Shown: positions 27,399-35,227 of the stretch, in pieces
How positions within the stretch are numbered: position 1 is the first letter of the stretch
Layout of the letters: every line of letters begins with the position of its first letter
DNA from: OM182 bacterium MED-G28
Lineage (GTDB): Bacteria > Pseudomonadota > Gammaproteobacteria > Pseudomonadales > Pseudohongiellaceae
DNA: 64,000 nt
Assembly: GCA_002457215.1 (NCBI GenBank)
Contig: NTJZ01000009.1
Coordinates: 60,464 to 124,463, forward strand
Reading direction: 5' to 3'
Program-made: the position numbers and the translations under genes
The notes under the pieces: model-generated
The model's database searches: none
The model's input: the letters and a program-made list of their open reading frames with translations, nothing else
Told to the model about the DNA's origin: nothing

Positions 27399-27578
27399 AT
27401 GGGCGTTCTTGTAATGATACTAGCAATTCTCTTTGCAACCTTGTTTGCCCTCCTTCCTCTGTTAAAAAAATATGGAACAGAAAGGTCGCCAGAAGAGTTA
27501 CATAATATTAGCCGCTGGATAACTCCGCTGATGGCAATACTTATAATTGTGGGGGCTATTCGTTATTTCATGGGTTAA
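27399..27578 (+). CDS. Small membrane protein, 59 aa
   Basis: A short frame from ATG 27399 to TAA 27578 with a good ribosome site (AAAGAGG six bases upstream). It encodes two hydrophobic helices, about residues 2-22 (ending LPLLKK) and 41-54 (MAILIIVGAI), joined by a charged loop YGTERSPEELHNISRW. This is a hairpin-type inner-membrane protein. I recognise no family. It is the only rightward gene between two leftward groups, so it has its own promoter somewhere in 27100-27390. Function unknown; the clean ribosome site and hydrophobic periodicity support a real gene. Confidence 0.65.
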   Translation: MGVLVMILAILFATLFALLPLLKKYGTERSPEELHNISRWITPLMAILIIVGAIRYFMG

Positions 27579-27593
27579 GAGTTGCAGCAATTC

Positions 27594-27642
27594 CACGTTT
27601 TCTGTGAGCTTCTCTAGCAGCTGTGTGCCGAGAGAAAACGTG
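27594..27642. repeat. 10-bp inverted repeat with 29-base loop
   Basis: CACGTTTTCT and AGAAAACGTG form a perfect stem just after the 59-aa membrane protein. There is no T tract, so it is not a standard terminator; it could be an RNA-stability hairpin or a regulatory palindrome. Confidence 0.5.
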
Positions 27643-27663
27643 CTTCGCAGATTACAAAGAAAA

Positions 27664-27696
27664 CTGGGCGGAAGCCAAGTAAAGGCGACCGCCCAG
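27664..27696 (-). terminator. Rho-independent terminator after the siderophore receptor
   Basis: A perfect 8-bp GC-rich stem (CTGGGCGG with CCGCCCAG), 17-base loop and, read leftward, a following TTTTCTTTG. It lies 30 bases past the stop of the TonB receptor and closes the iron cassette. Confidence 0.8.
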
Positions 27697-27726
27697 CAAG
27701 AGAGAATTGGACCTAAGTATTATCGA

Positions 27727-29958
27727 CTAGAATCTCCATCGAATGCCCACTAAAGCTGCTCTTGGAAATTGTGCTCTTGCTCCATTTTTTGGAGCCCTGG
27801 CTACAATATCTTCCTCATCTGTTAGATTCATAACAGTTAGGTAAGCATCTATGTTTTCACTGATTTCTCTTCGCACCACAATATCAACTTCTGAGTGACT
27901 ATCTATCTTGGTGCCTGCCGCACAACTTGCTACAGAGCAGGTATCGCCGAAGGAGTAAAAAGTCAGATTGCCAGACCAACCATTGCCCGAATTAACACCA
28001 ACACTTAATGCTAGCTGCGAGTCTGGAAGGTCAGGAATATCATCACCAGAAGTTACGTCACCCCAAAAGGAACTGCTAAATGTATTACGAAACTCTGCGT
28101 CAGTCGCTGTATAGCTTAATGAGACTGGGAAAGTGAGATTGCCGGACTCAAATACATGTTGGCCTAAAATCTCAAAACCGCTGATGTCAGCCTCACCCGC
28201 ATTAAATGAATCTCCAATCTCGCAATCTCCGACAGCTCCACCTGAAGCAGTGCAGCTTCCGAACATATTTTCATAGTCAGTAGCAAAATAACCAACGTCT
28301 ATGTAAGTGGCACCACTAACATAGCGCACACCCACTTCAGTATTTTCAGCTTCTTCAGGATCGGCGCCACCTGAAGTCGGCGTGAAACCTTCGTTAAATC
28401 CAGCATAAAAAGATATTTCGTCGTTAATATCGTATACAGCTCCTAAACCGAACAAGCTTGCGTCATCACTAGCTAATGTTTTGGGGTAGCCCTTTGCGGT
28501 ATTGATAGCACTTCGCGCAGAATCAACATAACGCTCTTGAGTGATCGACCAATCTTCAGAACGATAGCCAATATTAAGAGTAAGATTATCTAAAGTAATT
28601 ACATCTTGTATATAAAAGGCCTCCGCATCTGCCTCAGTAAGCCTATTGTTTGAAGAATATCCCGGCGGTGGACCAACAGTTAAGGCGCCCATTTTGCCGC
28701 CGGACCATTGAGAGTATTCATAGAATTGAAACCTGTCTTCGCTGTCTTCTGTGTCACGATAACCGACAGTTACCGAGTGGACATCATTACTCCAGTTTAG
28801 CCGTAAGTCCAAGCCATCAGATTCATATTCACGGTTATTGTGCTTTAGTTTCACTTCTACAGGCGTATCGTTATCACCATTCAATATCGATAGAGCTGCT
28901 AAGCTGCCGCCGTTTGCAGCACCAATAATGTTATTGATGCCATTCCCTAACCCATAGACTTTTTTGTTGTCTATCTTATCTACTTTAAACCAATCCCGTG
29001 CAAAATCATTTTGGTAGTACGTAGCATCGAATTCAAATTGACCAAGTTCAACACCGTAATTTATTGAGAGGGTCTCATGCTCATTGTCCATGTTGTCATA
29101 TTTAGTTAGACCATATCTTTCGTGTGGGTCTCTCTTGAAAGAAGCGTCTGCTAGACCAACATAGGTTTGGTCTGAACTTTCATCAGACCATTGGTATTTA
29201 AAATTTAATTCTTGATAAATAGCGGCGTCCCGGTCGCTATTCAAACGGAATTTCGCAACATAATCTTCTTTCTCAAATCCAGTGTCTCCAGATTCATCTT
29301 GTATGGTGTCGAAGCCATCGCTCTCCCAGAGATGTGCTTCTAATAGAAATCCAAAATTCTCTGAAGAGTTTCCGTAGGTCGCGTGAGTTCTCTGAGTTCC
29401 GTCTTGCCCAAACTCCTGATTAAAAAATCCAGACTGTTCTTCCGGGATAGGAGTGCTTAACAAATTTATAGCGCCACCGATGGTGTAAGGCCCTTGGGTG
29501 ATAGCTGCGGCACCTTTCAAGACCTCTACCCCAGCTAGTCGTCCAACGGTAGGAAAATAATAAGCAGAAGAAGCAGAGTAAGGACCAGGAGCAATAAGAA
29601 CTCCATCCTCCATTAGCGTGATTTTCCCAGACCTATCAGCATAAGTACCCCTAATGCTTATATTAGGTCTCAACCCATAACCTTCCTCAGGTCTGAAATT
29701 AACGCCTGGAACCGAAGAAAGAATCTTATGAATATCTGTATATTCATAAACTTCTAGTTCTTCAGAGGTAATTACGGTAGCAGTACCAGCCACATTTCGG
29801 GCAGCTTCTTCGGAACCTACGATTGTTATCGTTTCAAACTGTTCAGTATTTTCTTGCGCAAAGCCTATCTGAGTGAAGGTAGTCGCAAATATAATGGCTT
29901 GAACAAGAGGTAATCGCTGGAACTTTCGATTTTTCACTAAAATACTCCTCAAATGCAT
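27727..29958 (-). CDS. Fur-controlled TonB-dependent siderophore-type receptor
   Basis: A 743-residue outer-membrane receptor with a signal peptide ending GFAQ. A TonB box-like ETITIVGSEE follows, then the plug: VPGVNFRPEEGYGLRPNISIRG, ITLMEDGVLIAPGPYS and VEVLKGAAAITQGPYTIGGAINL. The barrel ends in LVGIRWRF with terminal Phe. The plug is of the FecA/ferric-siderophore type. Cysteine pairs in a late loop (FGSCTASGG...GDCE and GDTCSVASCAAG) are probable extracellular disulfides. A Fur box lies 48 bases upstream. It is the last gene of the leftward iron cassette and is the expected importer of the ferric form of whatever metallophore the cassette makes or uses. Confidence 0.9.
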   Translation of the reverse strand: MHLRSILVKNRKFQRLPLVQAIIFATTFTQIGFAQENTEQFETITIVGSEEAARNVAGTATVITSEELEVYEYTDIHKILSSVPGVNFRPEEGYGLRPNISIRGTYADRSGKITLMEDGVLIAPGPYSASSAYYFPTVGRLAGVEVLKGAAAITQGPYTIGGAINLLSTPIPEEQSGFFNQEFGQDGTQRTHATYGNSSENFGFLLEAHLWESDGFDTIQDESGDTGFEKEDYVAKFRLNSDRDAAIYQELNFKYQWSDESSDQTYVGLADASFKRDPHERYGLTKYDNMDNEHETLSINYGVELGQFEFDATYYQNDFARDWFKVDKIDNKKVYGLGNGINNIIGAANGGSLAALSILNGDNDTPVEVKLKHNNREYESDGLDLRLNWSNDVHSVTVGYRDTEDSEDRFQFYEYSQWSGGKMGALTVGPPPGYSSNNRLTEADAEAFYIQDVITLDNLTLNIGYRSEDWSITQERYVDSARSAINTAKGYPKTLASDDASLFGLGAVYDINDEISFYAGFNEGFTPTSGGADPEEAENTEVGVRYVSGATYIDVGYFATDYENMFGSCTASGGAVGDCEIGDSFNAGEADISGFEILGQHVFESGNLTFPVSLSYTATDAEFRNTFSSSFWGDVTSGDDIPDLPDSQLALSVGVNSGNGWSGNLTFYSFGDTCSVASCAAGTKIDSHSEVDIVVRREISENIDAYLTVMNLTDEEDIVARAPKNGARAQFPRAALVGIRWRF

Positions 29959-30006
29959 AAGATCTTTTCAATCTTGATACGTAATCATGTAAATTCTGGC
30001 GCGAAT

Positions 30007-30025
30007 GATAATGATTCGCATTTAT
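30007..30025 (-). promoter_or_regulatory. Fur box of the TonB receptor
   Basis: The leftward strand reads ATAAATGCGAATCATTATC, 14 of 19 matches to GATAATGATAATCATTATC with a perfect right half. It lies 48 bases before the receptor start. Confidence 0.75.
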
Positions 30026-30100
30026 ATTAGCAAGGACTATTTTGAATAATGACTGAAATTCGAACTACACGGAGAGACTCGGCTTCTATATCAGGGTAGA

Positions 30101-31207
30101 TTAGGCTCTTTGAGCAGTGCCTGGCCTAGCTAGCAGTCTATTTGAATAAATAACGACCCCAGTTATCGCCATCGAAGTCATTAACAATCCAGCGAGAAAC
30201 CAAATTGTTTTTGAAAAAATCCCTCCAAAATAACCAAAATGTAGCGGATCAGCCGCTTCCGAAATTCGATTATGCAATCGGAGGTCTTCACCAACATAAC
30301 TGCCTAGTACATTTAAATTAGAGGGATCAATGTAAACACTATTTGCTCTTGGTCGAACTAAAGATGCACTTAGATCGCCACCTATGAGAATTGGTGCTCC
30401 GGGTGAACTTGGGAAAATAATACGTCGTATCTGAAGGCCAGGTAATTCTTTTAGCGCATTCTCCACTGCAGTTTCTAAGTCAGCACCCGAGAATCCCTCT
30501 GGAATGGCAAGGTCCCTATCAATAATTTGAGCTGCGGGTTGCGGAAATGGCGGCGAATTGCCACCAACTTCTTCAATAAAATACCACACACTAGTTATAG
30601 TAATTAATGCAACAAACCAACTAGTCCATAGCCCAGTTAGTCTGTGCAAATCACCGGACCAGACTCTAGTTTTTCTTTTAAATCTAGGTAGCTTAAATAG
30701 TCCTAACCAAAATTTCTTATAAACAATAAAGCCTGCGACCAATGAAATTAACAACGGAAAAGCTAAAAATGTGACAATAGGCACTCCTATTCTCACTGGC
30801 ATCATTAGATTTCTATGTATTGAGCGAAAGAATCTTTGAATACTGTAAAAGGAAGTTACACCAAGGAGCGTCCCATCCTTAGGATTAGTCCATAATCGTA
30901 CATTTTCTTGCCAGGGCGTAGTTGCAAGACTTTGCAAGGAATACCAGGGATCTGAGAACCTAAATATGCCGGTCAATTCATAATCTTTATATTCTTTCCT
31001 CATGGCATCATAGGATGCCCCCCACGCAACGCTTTCTGGCTCAACGAATTCTGTAGACCGCATTTCGGGAGTTAATAGCCAATCAATTTCTAAACTAATA
31101 ACAGCAAAAGTGCCGGTTAAGAGAACAAAACTCATAAATAACGAAAGCTTAAGACCCAACCAGGAGTGGGTTGCATGAGAGATTCTATCTATAGATTGCC
31201 TGTTCAC
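30101..31207 (-). CDS. PepSY-associated transmembrane protein (probable ferric-siderophore reductase)
   Basis: A 368-residue inner-membrane protein of the PepSY-TM family. Helix 1 (about 16-40, SHATHSWLGLKLSLFMSFVLLTG with its conserved His), helices at about 138-160 (VRIGVPIVTFLAFPLLISLV) and 190-215 (LHRLTGLWTSWFVALITIT, His again), and a last helix at about 335-357. Conserved His residues in the helices (LHRLTGL, and AADPLHFGYFGG near the end) are consistent with heme or iron binding. Members sit beside siderophore receptors and are thought to reduce ferric iron after import. The start is GTG. Upstream in the same transcript is a 21-residue micro-ORF that follows a strong Fur box. Confidence 0.85.
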   Translation of the reverse strand: MNRQSIDRISHATHSWLGLKLSLFMSFVLLTGTFAVISLEIDWLLTPEMRSTEFVEPESVAWGASYDAMRKEYKDYELTGIFRFSDPWYSLQSLATTPWQENVRLWTNPKDGTLLGVTSFYSIQRFFRSIHRNLMMPVRIGVPIVTFLAFPLLISLVAGFIVYKKFWLGLFKLPRFKRKTRVWSGDLHRLTGLWTSWFVALITITSVWYFIEEVGGNSPPFPQPAAQIIDRDLAIPEGFSGADLETAVENALKELPGLQIRRIIFPSSPGAPILIGGDLSASLVRPRANSVYIDPSNLNVLGSYVGEDLRLHNRISEAADPLHFGYFGGIFSKTIWFLAGLLMTSMAITGVVIYSNRLLARPGTAQRA

Positions 31208-31266
31208 GGACTTCGCTCAAGTTTTTAAGGTTTGTTTCTCTTTATAAAGAGAGGTTACTCAAAAGG

Positions 31267-31332
31267 CTATACTGTGAGGATTAGCATTAATAGACAAACC
31301 GCGATAACGATGGCATGAATATAAATTCCCAT
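31267..31332 (-). CDS. Fur-controlled 21-residue hydrophobic micro-protein
   Basis: ATG at 31332 is preceded at seven bases by AGAGGA, a better ribosome site than that of the PepSY gene downstream. The 21 codons read MGIYIHAIVI then AVCLLMLILTV, a single membrane-spanning helix with one Cys and one His. It ends 59 bases before the PepSY start and begins 17 bases after the Fur box. It may be a small membrane partner of the PepSY protein or a leader that is translated to control it. I know no family for it. Confidence 0.5.
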   Translation of the reverse strand: MGIYIHAIVIAVCLLMLILTV

Positions 31333-31349
31333 TATTCGATCCTCTAAAA

Positions 31350-31368
31350 GATAATGAGAATCATTATC
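31350..31368 (-). promoter_or_regulatory. Strong Fur box of the PepSY unit
   Basis: GATAATGAGAATCATTATC matches the 19-base consensus at 18 positions. It lies between the oxygenase stop (31389) and the micro-ORF start (31332), so the PepSY unit has its own iron-repressed promoter. Confidence 0.9.
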
Positions 31369-31388
31369 ATTAAAAAATCAACTAATGT

Positions 31389-32585
31389 CTATTCAAGATC
31401 TACAAATAATGTAATAACACCGAAAGCTAAGAGTTTTTGAACCATCTCTATAGCTTCAGTTATCTCAAAACCATTAAAAAGCGTTGCGGCAAACGGCGCT
31501 CCCACTATAACCTGTTGAAGGGCTTCATAAGCCTTAGCTTCAAATTTTAGGTCTCCACCAGCACAAGAGAGAACCGCATTATCATTCTCAATTCTTAAAC
31601 TGGCTTGAAAATTTTCTCGTAGAACGTATAAATCTGATACTTCAATTGGAGCCGAGCTTTGAACTAATGCGCTTTTAATATTTGCTTTTCTAGTCCTATA
31701 CAATTCATCTTTAAATACCTTAAAGACTTCCTCAAAATTTGCCTCTGCTGAAAAAATACTCATCAATTCATTAAAATGAATTATCGCCTTGTCTTTATTA
31801 AATCCGCTGTGAGCAAATCCAGCTGGCATGGATTCGCGAAATTTAGGGTTATCAATAGCCACCTCTGATAAAACTTCAAGCATGAACTCCGCCCACTTTT
31901 TAACAAGTAGACCAACCGTTATATGAAGAGAGGGTTGATCTCCTACATTAACTGCGTCATGCATGTAACCCCTGGGTATATACGCGCAATCACCTGGGTG
32001 CATTGTGAAATTTAAATTAGTATCTCCCGCACTGTATTCAGAGGCTTTAAAAGGCTCACCACGAAATGGTCGCTCTATAGCTTGTTGGTAAACAGACCAT
32101 TTTTTGCTTCCCTCGACCTGTATCACGAATACATCGTGATCGTCGTAATGAGTTTTAAAACCTTGGCTAGTTTTCGGAGTAAGATAGACATTAGTTTGAA
32201 CTTTACAGCTGAGTTCGTACTCAAGGGCTCTGCAAAAATCAGCAAGTTCCTCTGAAGCCAAATTCAACTGAGGAAATATTATTGTGGCCCCTTCCTGAAA
32301 GTGTCTGATAACGGCACCTCGATCAATATTCCCACTCTTAAAAGTAAAATTACTTCTAGAAATAGATGGCTCGTGTCGCGCCATATCAATCGATGCCGGA
32401 GGTAACTCAGAATTTGCTATGAGGTCGTCTAGCTTTGCTGTAGATATTAGCTTATCGCACTTATGTACGAAGTTACCCGCAAAGTACTTAGGCTGCTTAT
32501 CGTAAAATGTACTAAAAAATTCTTCCGGTTTAAGTGGATACACTAAACTAGAGATTAGCTTATATTCTCGGATAGCTTCTTTCAA
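31389..32585 (-). CDS. JmjC/cupin_4 (ROX-type) Fe(II)/2-oxoglutarate protein hydroxylase
   Basis: A 398-residue protein related to the ribosomal-oxygenase group (YcfD, NO66, MINA53). The facial triad is visible: His146 and Asp148 in FKTHYDDHDVFVIQVEGSKKW split as THYDD and VFVIQVEGSKKW, and His209 in PGDCAYIPRGYMHD. A helical dimerisation region (about 240-300) and a C-terminal winged-helix-like domain (about 320-398) complete the ROX layout. Known members hydroxylate Arg or His in proteins using O2 and 2-oxoglutarate. Here it follows by 50 bases a gene for a small repeat peptide under a Fur box, so that peptide is the likely substrate (inference). The start is TTG with GGAG ten bases upstream inside a small hairpin. 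Confidence 0.85.
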   Translation of the reverse strand: MKEAIREYKLISSLVYPLKPEEFFSTFYDKQPKYFAGNFVHKCDKLISTAKLDDLIANSELPPASIDMARHEPSISRSNFTFKSGNIDRGAVIRHFQEGATIIFPQLNLASEELADFCRALEYELSCKVQTNVYLTPKTSQGFKTHYDDHDVFVIQVEGSKKWSVYQQAIERPFRGEPFKASEYSAGDTNLNFTMHPGDCAYIPRGYMHDAVNVGDQPSLHITVGLLVKKWAEFMLEVLSEVAIDNPKFRESMPAGFAHSGFNKDKAIIHFNELMSIFSAEANFEEVFKVFKDELYRTRKANIKSALVQSSAPIEVSDLYVLRENFQASLRIENDNAVLSCAGGDLKFEAKAYEALQQVIVGAPFAATLFNGFEITEAIEMVQKLLAFGVITLFVDLE

Positions 32586-32594
32586 AGGGGGTAT

Positions 32595-32610
32595 CGCTCC
32601 AGATAGAGCG
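32595..32610 (-). promoter_or_regulatory. Hairpin covering the oxygenase ribosome site
   Basis: CGCTC and GAGCG form a 5-bp stem with a 6-base loop. Read leftward, the GGAG ribosome site of the oxygenase lies in the 3' arm. Such a fold could keep enzyme synthesis below that of the peptide encoded just upstream. Confidence 0.45.
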
Positions 32611-32635
32611 TGTAATCTAATTTATATCCAGCAGC

Positions 32636-32965
32636 TTATCTACCAGATTGATCGCTTGAATCGGAGTCAGTCGCTGATCTATCAGACTGATCACTGGAAT
32701 CAGAGTCAGTCGCCGACCTGCCAGACTGATCACTGGAATCAGAATCTGTTGCCGATCTGCTGGACTGATCACTTGAATCGGAATCACTTACCGCTCTGCT
32801 GGACTGATCACCGGAGTCAGAGTCGCTATCGGAACTCTCTGAATTGTCTGTGCATCCGGGAGACACAATCGCAAGAAAACTTCCAGCCGTCGCGATTGAT
32901 AATCCTGAGACCGTTTTCAAAAAAGACCTTCTACCTACTTTCTTAGCAACAACTTTACTAGCCAT
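32636..32965 (-). CDS. Tat-signal repeat peptide, proposed RiPP-like metallophore precursor
   Basis: A 109-residue protein. Residues 1-38 form a twin-arginine signal: VGRRSFLKT with Arg12-Arg13, a weak hydrophobic core, and a Cys at 38 (SPGC, a poor lipobox). Residues 47-109 are five 13-residue repeats of the form S/T-DSDS-S/G-DQS-x-R-S/A-A/V, the last ending at Arg109. Each repeat has three Asp, four or five Ser, one Gln and one Arg, so the mature part is disordered and very acidic. A Fur box lies 77 bases upstream and a ROX-type oxygenase follows. AGGA six bases upstream supports the start. I infer that Asp or Arg in the repeats is hydroxylated before Tat export and the product binds ferric iron. 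Confidence 0.75.
   Translation of the reverse strand: MASKVVAKKVGRRSFLKTVSGLSIATAGSFLAIVSPGCTDNSESSDSDSDSGDQSSRAVSDSDSSDQSSRSATDSDSSDQSGRSATDSDSSDQSDRSATDSDSSDQSGR
32641..32825 (-). repeat. 39-bp tandem repeats within the peptide gene
   Basis: About 4.7 imperfect 39-bp units, each encoding one 13-residue repeat. Unit boundaries show as recurring CAGACTGATCACTGGAATCA-like runs. In-frame length keeps the reading frame when copy number changes; third-position differences show selection on the protein sequence. Confidence 0.9.
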
Positions 32966-33041
32966 CTCCAGTCCTACTTCTCTTATTTCTCTAATATAAC
33001 ATTTGCGAAAGTAGAATTTACTCTCACCATAAATTAATAAT

Positions 33042-33060
33042 GATAATGATAATCATTCTT
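33042..33060 (-). promoter_or_regulatory. Fur box of the repeat-peptide/oxygenase unit
   Basis: GATAATGATAATCATTCTT matches the 19-base consensus at 17 positions. It lies 77 bases before the repeat-peptide start and after the stop of the hypothetical membrane-protein gene at 33154, so iron-repressed transcription should begin here. Confidence 0.85.
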
Positions 33061-33153
33061 ATACATCCGACTATAAAATGCAAGCCCCGGCAGCCAGCTT
33101 AATTTTATTTGGCAAGGGCATAGGATTAGCACTGATTTAAAGCATATGAATGC

Positions 33154-33561
33154 TTAATATAATCTTCCTAAATTCCATACAGCGATATTTGCCTCTTTGT
33201 CAGACACATATATTTTTAGCTCTTTCGTTTTATCATTCGGAATAGCAAGCTCCAATTCGAGCACCCGCCGTTCAACAGAACTGAGAGGTATAGGCGCAAA
33301 CGCAGAAGATTCAATGCCTAGAACCAAATCAGCCACTTCGGAAATTTCAATCCGCGTACTTAGTTTCTCTTGGGGTATGATCCTACCTTTGGTATAAAAA
33401 ATAATTTCTAAATTCCCCAATTTCTTATTCCCATGATTTACCCAAGCAGCCGGCACAGCTTCGTAAATTAATGCCAAGTAACATGCATAAACGACAATCA
33501 ACAGATTAGGCCATCTCCAAAGGCCCATCGAATTCCACCAACTAATAAGAACTCGCGACAT
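33154..33561 (-). CDS. Hypothetical single-span membrane protein, 135 aa
   Basis: I do not recognise this protein. A Trp-rich N-terminus (WWNSMGLWRW) leads into one membrane helix at about residues 17-39. The remaining 95 residues are a soluble domain, probably periplasmic, with alternating strands: KLGNLEIIFYTKG, TRIEISEVADLVLGIE, RVLELELAIPND, ELKIYVSDKE. The pattern is like a small beta-sandwich. It is on the same strand as the iron cassette but its stop lies upstream of the Fur box, so it is probably transcribed separately. Real gene likely from length and codon use. Confidence 0.55.
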   Translation of the reverse strand: MSRVLISWWNSMGLWRWPNLLIVVYACYLALIYEAVPAAWVNHGNKKLGNLEIIFYTKGRIIPQEKLSTRIEISEVADLVLGIESSAFAPIPLSSVERRVLELELAIPNDKTKELKIYVSDKEANIAVWNLGRLY

Positions 33562-34130
33562 ATTTAATTAATTCCGTTGAGTCTCAGGCTCAAATTATCC
33601 GACGTAAATTCTTTCGCTGGATTTGCTTTTCTAATAAGTAGGGTTTTTGGACAGAAAGCTTTTCATTTAAAGAGCATAGTGTTCGAAAATTACACAGTTA
33701 GGCCAAAGCCTCCACCCTAATCAGGAACTAGCTCTTTAGTCAGCCTATATCTCTAATGATTTACCAAAACATAGTTCACTGTCAAAGGCCTATTTTAGTC
33801 TAGTGCTCGGCCTACTATGACTCTAAAATCTTCGGAAACCTCTAAAAGTTTGAAAATTTTCTTAGTCTTTAATTTTAGGATGTAGAATTTCCAAAGCTGG
33901 CTTTGGTTTGTCTTGAGAGGACTTTTCGAATACTTTGAAGGGCAGCCAGGAGTGCATACAATCCACTGTATACTCGCGGTTCTAAAATTTAGGGAAATTT
34001 AAAATCTAAAACTGTAACAAAAAGTTGGGGCGGAACAATCCGCCCCCGCAAATATTGTTTCTTATTCAACTTAATTCTTTCGAATCTTTTTTGTCATACT
34101 CTAGTTATATAAAATTTTCTTTATACGAAA
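33562..34130. other. Long AT-rich intergenic region
   Basis: About 570 bases with no open frame that has a ribosome site and no gene remnant I recognise. It holds the promoter of the membrane-protein gene at 33154-33561 at its left end and the terminator at 34027-34046 at its right end. Confidence 0.6.
34027..34046 (-). terminator. Rho-independent terminator after the 230-aa secreted protein
   Basis: A perfect 8-bp GC-rich stem (GGGGCGGA with TCCGCCCC), loop of four. Read leftward it is followed by AACTTTTTGTT. It lies 85 bases past the stop at 34131. Confidence 0.85.
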
Positions 34131-34823
34131 TTAATCCCAGTTCGTTATAGTTTGATATATACCATTAGCAATTGGGGTACGAATATTAATAGTGTTCTCG
34201 ATAAACTCATCGTAGCCCTGATTGTTGTTTAATAACTCTTCCAGCGAATTTGCAGAATTAACTACAACTAGGTTTCCTCCACCTAATCCAGTGCCAAAGG
34301 TTTGATATGCATGCATGTAAACATTACCACCACTATTTGCTTCCATCAGTACTTCTAGTGCTTCTAGATATGCAGGCATATCAGTCACTAATAGATGTAT
34401 ATGCCAATGGTAAGCGTTAGGAGAGGTCACAACGGACGCCTTACCATTATGTACACCAAGAGAATTGAAGACTAATTCAGCTGCTGGAGTTGCATTGTTT
34501 CGTATAGCGGAGGTAAAGGTTGCAAATTCTTGAGACGTTGCCTGAGTCTGTCTGAGTCTGTCAATATCATCAAGCGTGCTTCCTTGAACACTCACAAAAT
34601 GGGTTGCAGCACCACCACCATTGGCAACCGCAACACTCAAACCAGTTCGGGTATTAGTCGAAGCGGCTGCAGAAGATTCATTTAACGCTGTTAAAGCTTG
34701 AACAAATGCAGCTGGGTTTTCAACCTCTATATAATAACCCAAACCACTTTGAGCATAAGCAAAATTAATTGCCGATACAGATGTTAATGCAATAAAAGTC
34801 AGTTTAAATATTAATCGTTTCAT
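34131..34823 (-). CDS. Secreted protein with duplicated ferredoxin-like (NIPSNAP/EthD-type) domain
   Basis: A 230-residue protein with a Sec signal peptide (cleavage near AYAQ). Two half-repeats can be seen: YYIEVENPAAFVQALTAL at about 30-47, and HIHLLVTDMPAYLEALEVLM at about 142-161. Each is a strand followed by a helix that begins with a Pro-Ala or Met-Pro turn, the pattern of dimeric alpha/beta-barrel proteins. No catalytic motif is evident. It ends in a terminator and starts 15 bases after the stop of the small beta-barrel-like protein upstream, so the two form an operon. Function unknown; the family call is from pattern only. Confidence 0.6.
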   Translation of the reverse strand: MKRLIFKLTFIALTSVSAINFAYAQSGLGYYIEVENPAAFVQALTALNESSAAASTNTRTGLSVAVANGGGAATHFVSVQGSTLDDIDRLRQTQATSQEFATFTSAIRNNATPAAELVFNSLGVHNGKASVVTSPNAYHWHIHLLVTDMPAYLEALEVLMEANSGGNVYMHAYQTFGTGLGGGNLVVVNSANSLEELLNNNQGYDEFIENTINIRTPIANGIYQTITNWD

Positions 34824-34837
34824 TTTTAGCGTCCTAT

Positions 34838-35227
34838 TTACTTCTCAATTCTTGAAAAATTTAATGTAACTGTTTCTGAAACCAGGTCCCAATGCTCTAT
34901 ACAGAAGTTCGGTAACCCATCTGTCACATCATCCAGTGAATACACGGTTGCCTTCAGACCATCCATGACATAAACGCCTCGTCTTTGCCCCTCGTTCTGG
35001 GTGCCATCATCGGTCACAGCCCTGCCGATACCCACAAATGAGCCCATATGAGCATTCTCTGGATTAGAATTTGGTGTAAAATTATAGGTAAGCCATACCT
35101 TTCCATATCGCCCAGCTGTGCCTACAGAATTAACTGTCGTTCCTTCTGAAGTCTGTGTTATTGAGGTGATCTTGAGCTCAAACGTGACAGTTTCATCTTC
35201 AAGTTTTAATTGATCAGCGAGTGACAT
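34838..35227 (-). CDS. Small beta-barrel-like protein, paralogue group member 1
   Basis: A 129-residue protein without a signal peptide. Its core GRYGKVWLTYNFTPNS, a Gly-rich GSFVGIGRA, DDGTQNEGQRRGVYVMDG and the final strand TVTLNFSRIEK align by eye with the proteins at 36482-36859 (EYGKVLSTARF...GRGIVDENT...GMGIWRREG) and 37034-37417 (GFGTVWGTL...GEAFLEDGS...GNGTWEKSE). The shared pattern of strands with Gly-x-Gly turns suggests an eight-stranded barrel such as the allene-oxide-cyclase or lipocalin-like group. First gene of a two-gene unit with the secreted protein downstream. Function unknown. Confidence 0.6.
   Translation of the reverse strand: MSLADQLKLEDETVTFELKITSITQTSEGTTVNSVGTAGRYGKVWLTYNFTPNSNPENAHMGSFVGIGRAVTDDGTQNEGQRRGVYVMDGLKATVYSLDDVTDGLPNFCIEHWDLVSETVTLNFSRIEK

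Noticed and set aside
32641..32825. CRISPR-like array
   Set aside because: The 39-bp units are contiguous, without spacers, and lie inside an open frame with conserved amino-acid units.
32636..32965. Lipobox at Cys38 of the repeat peptide
   Set aside because: SPGC lacks the Leu at -3; treated as a soluble Tat substrate, with lipidation left open.
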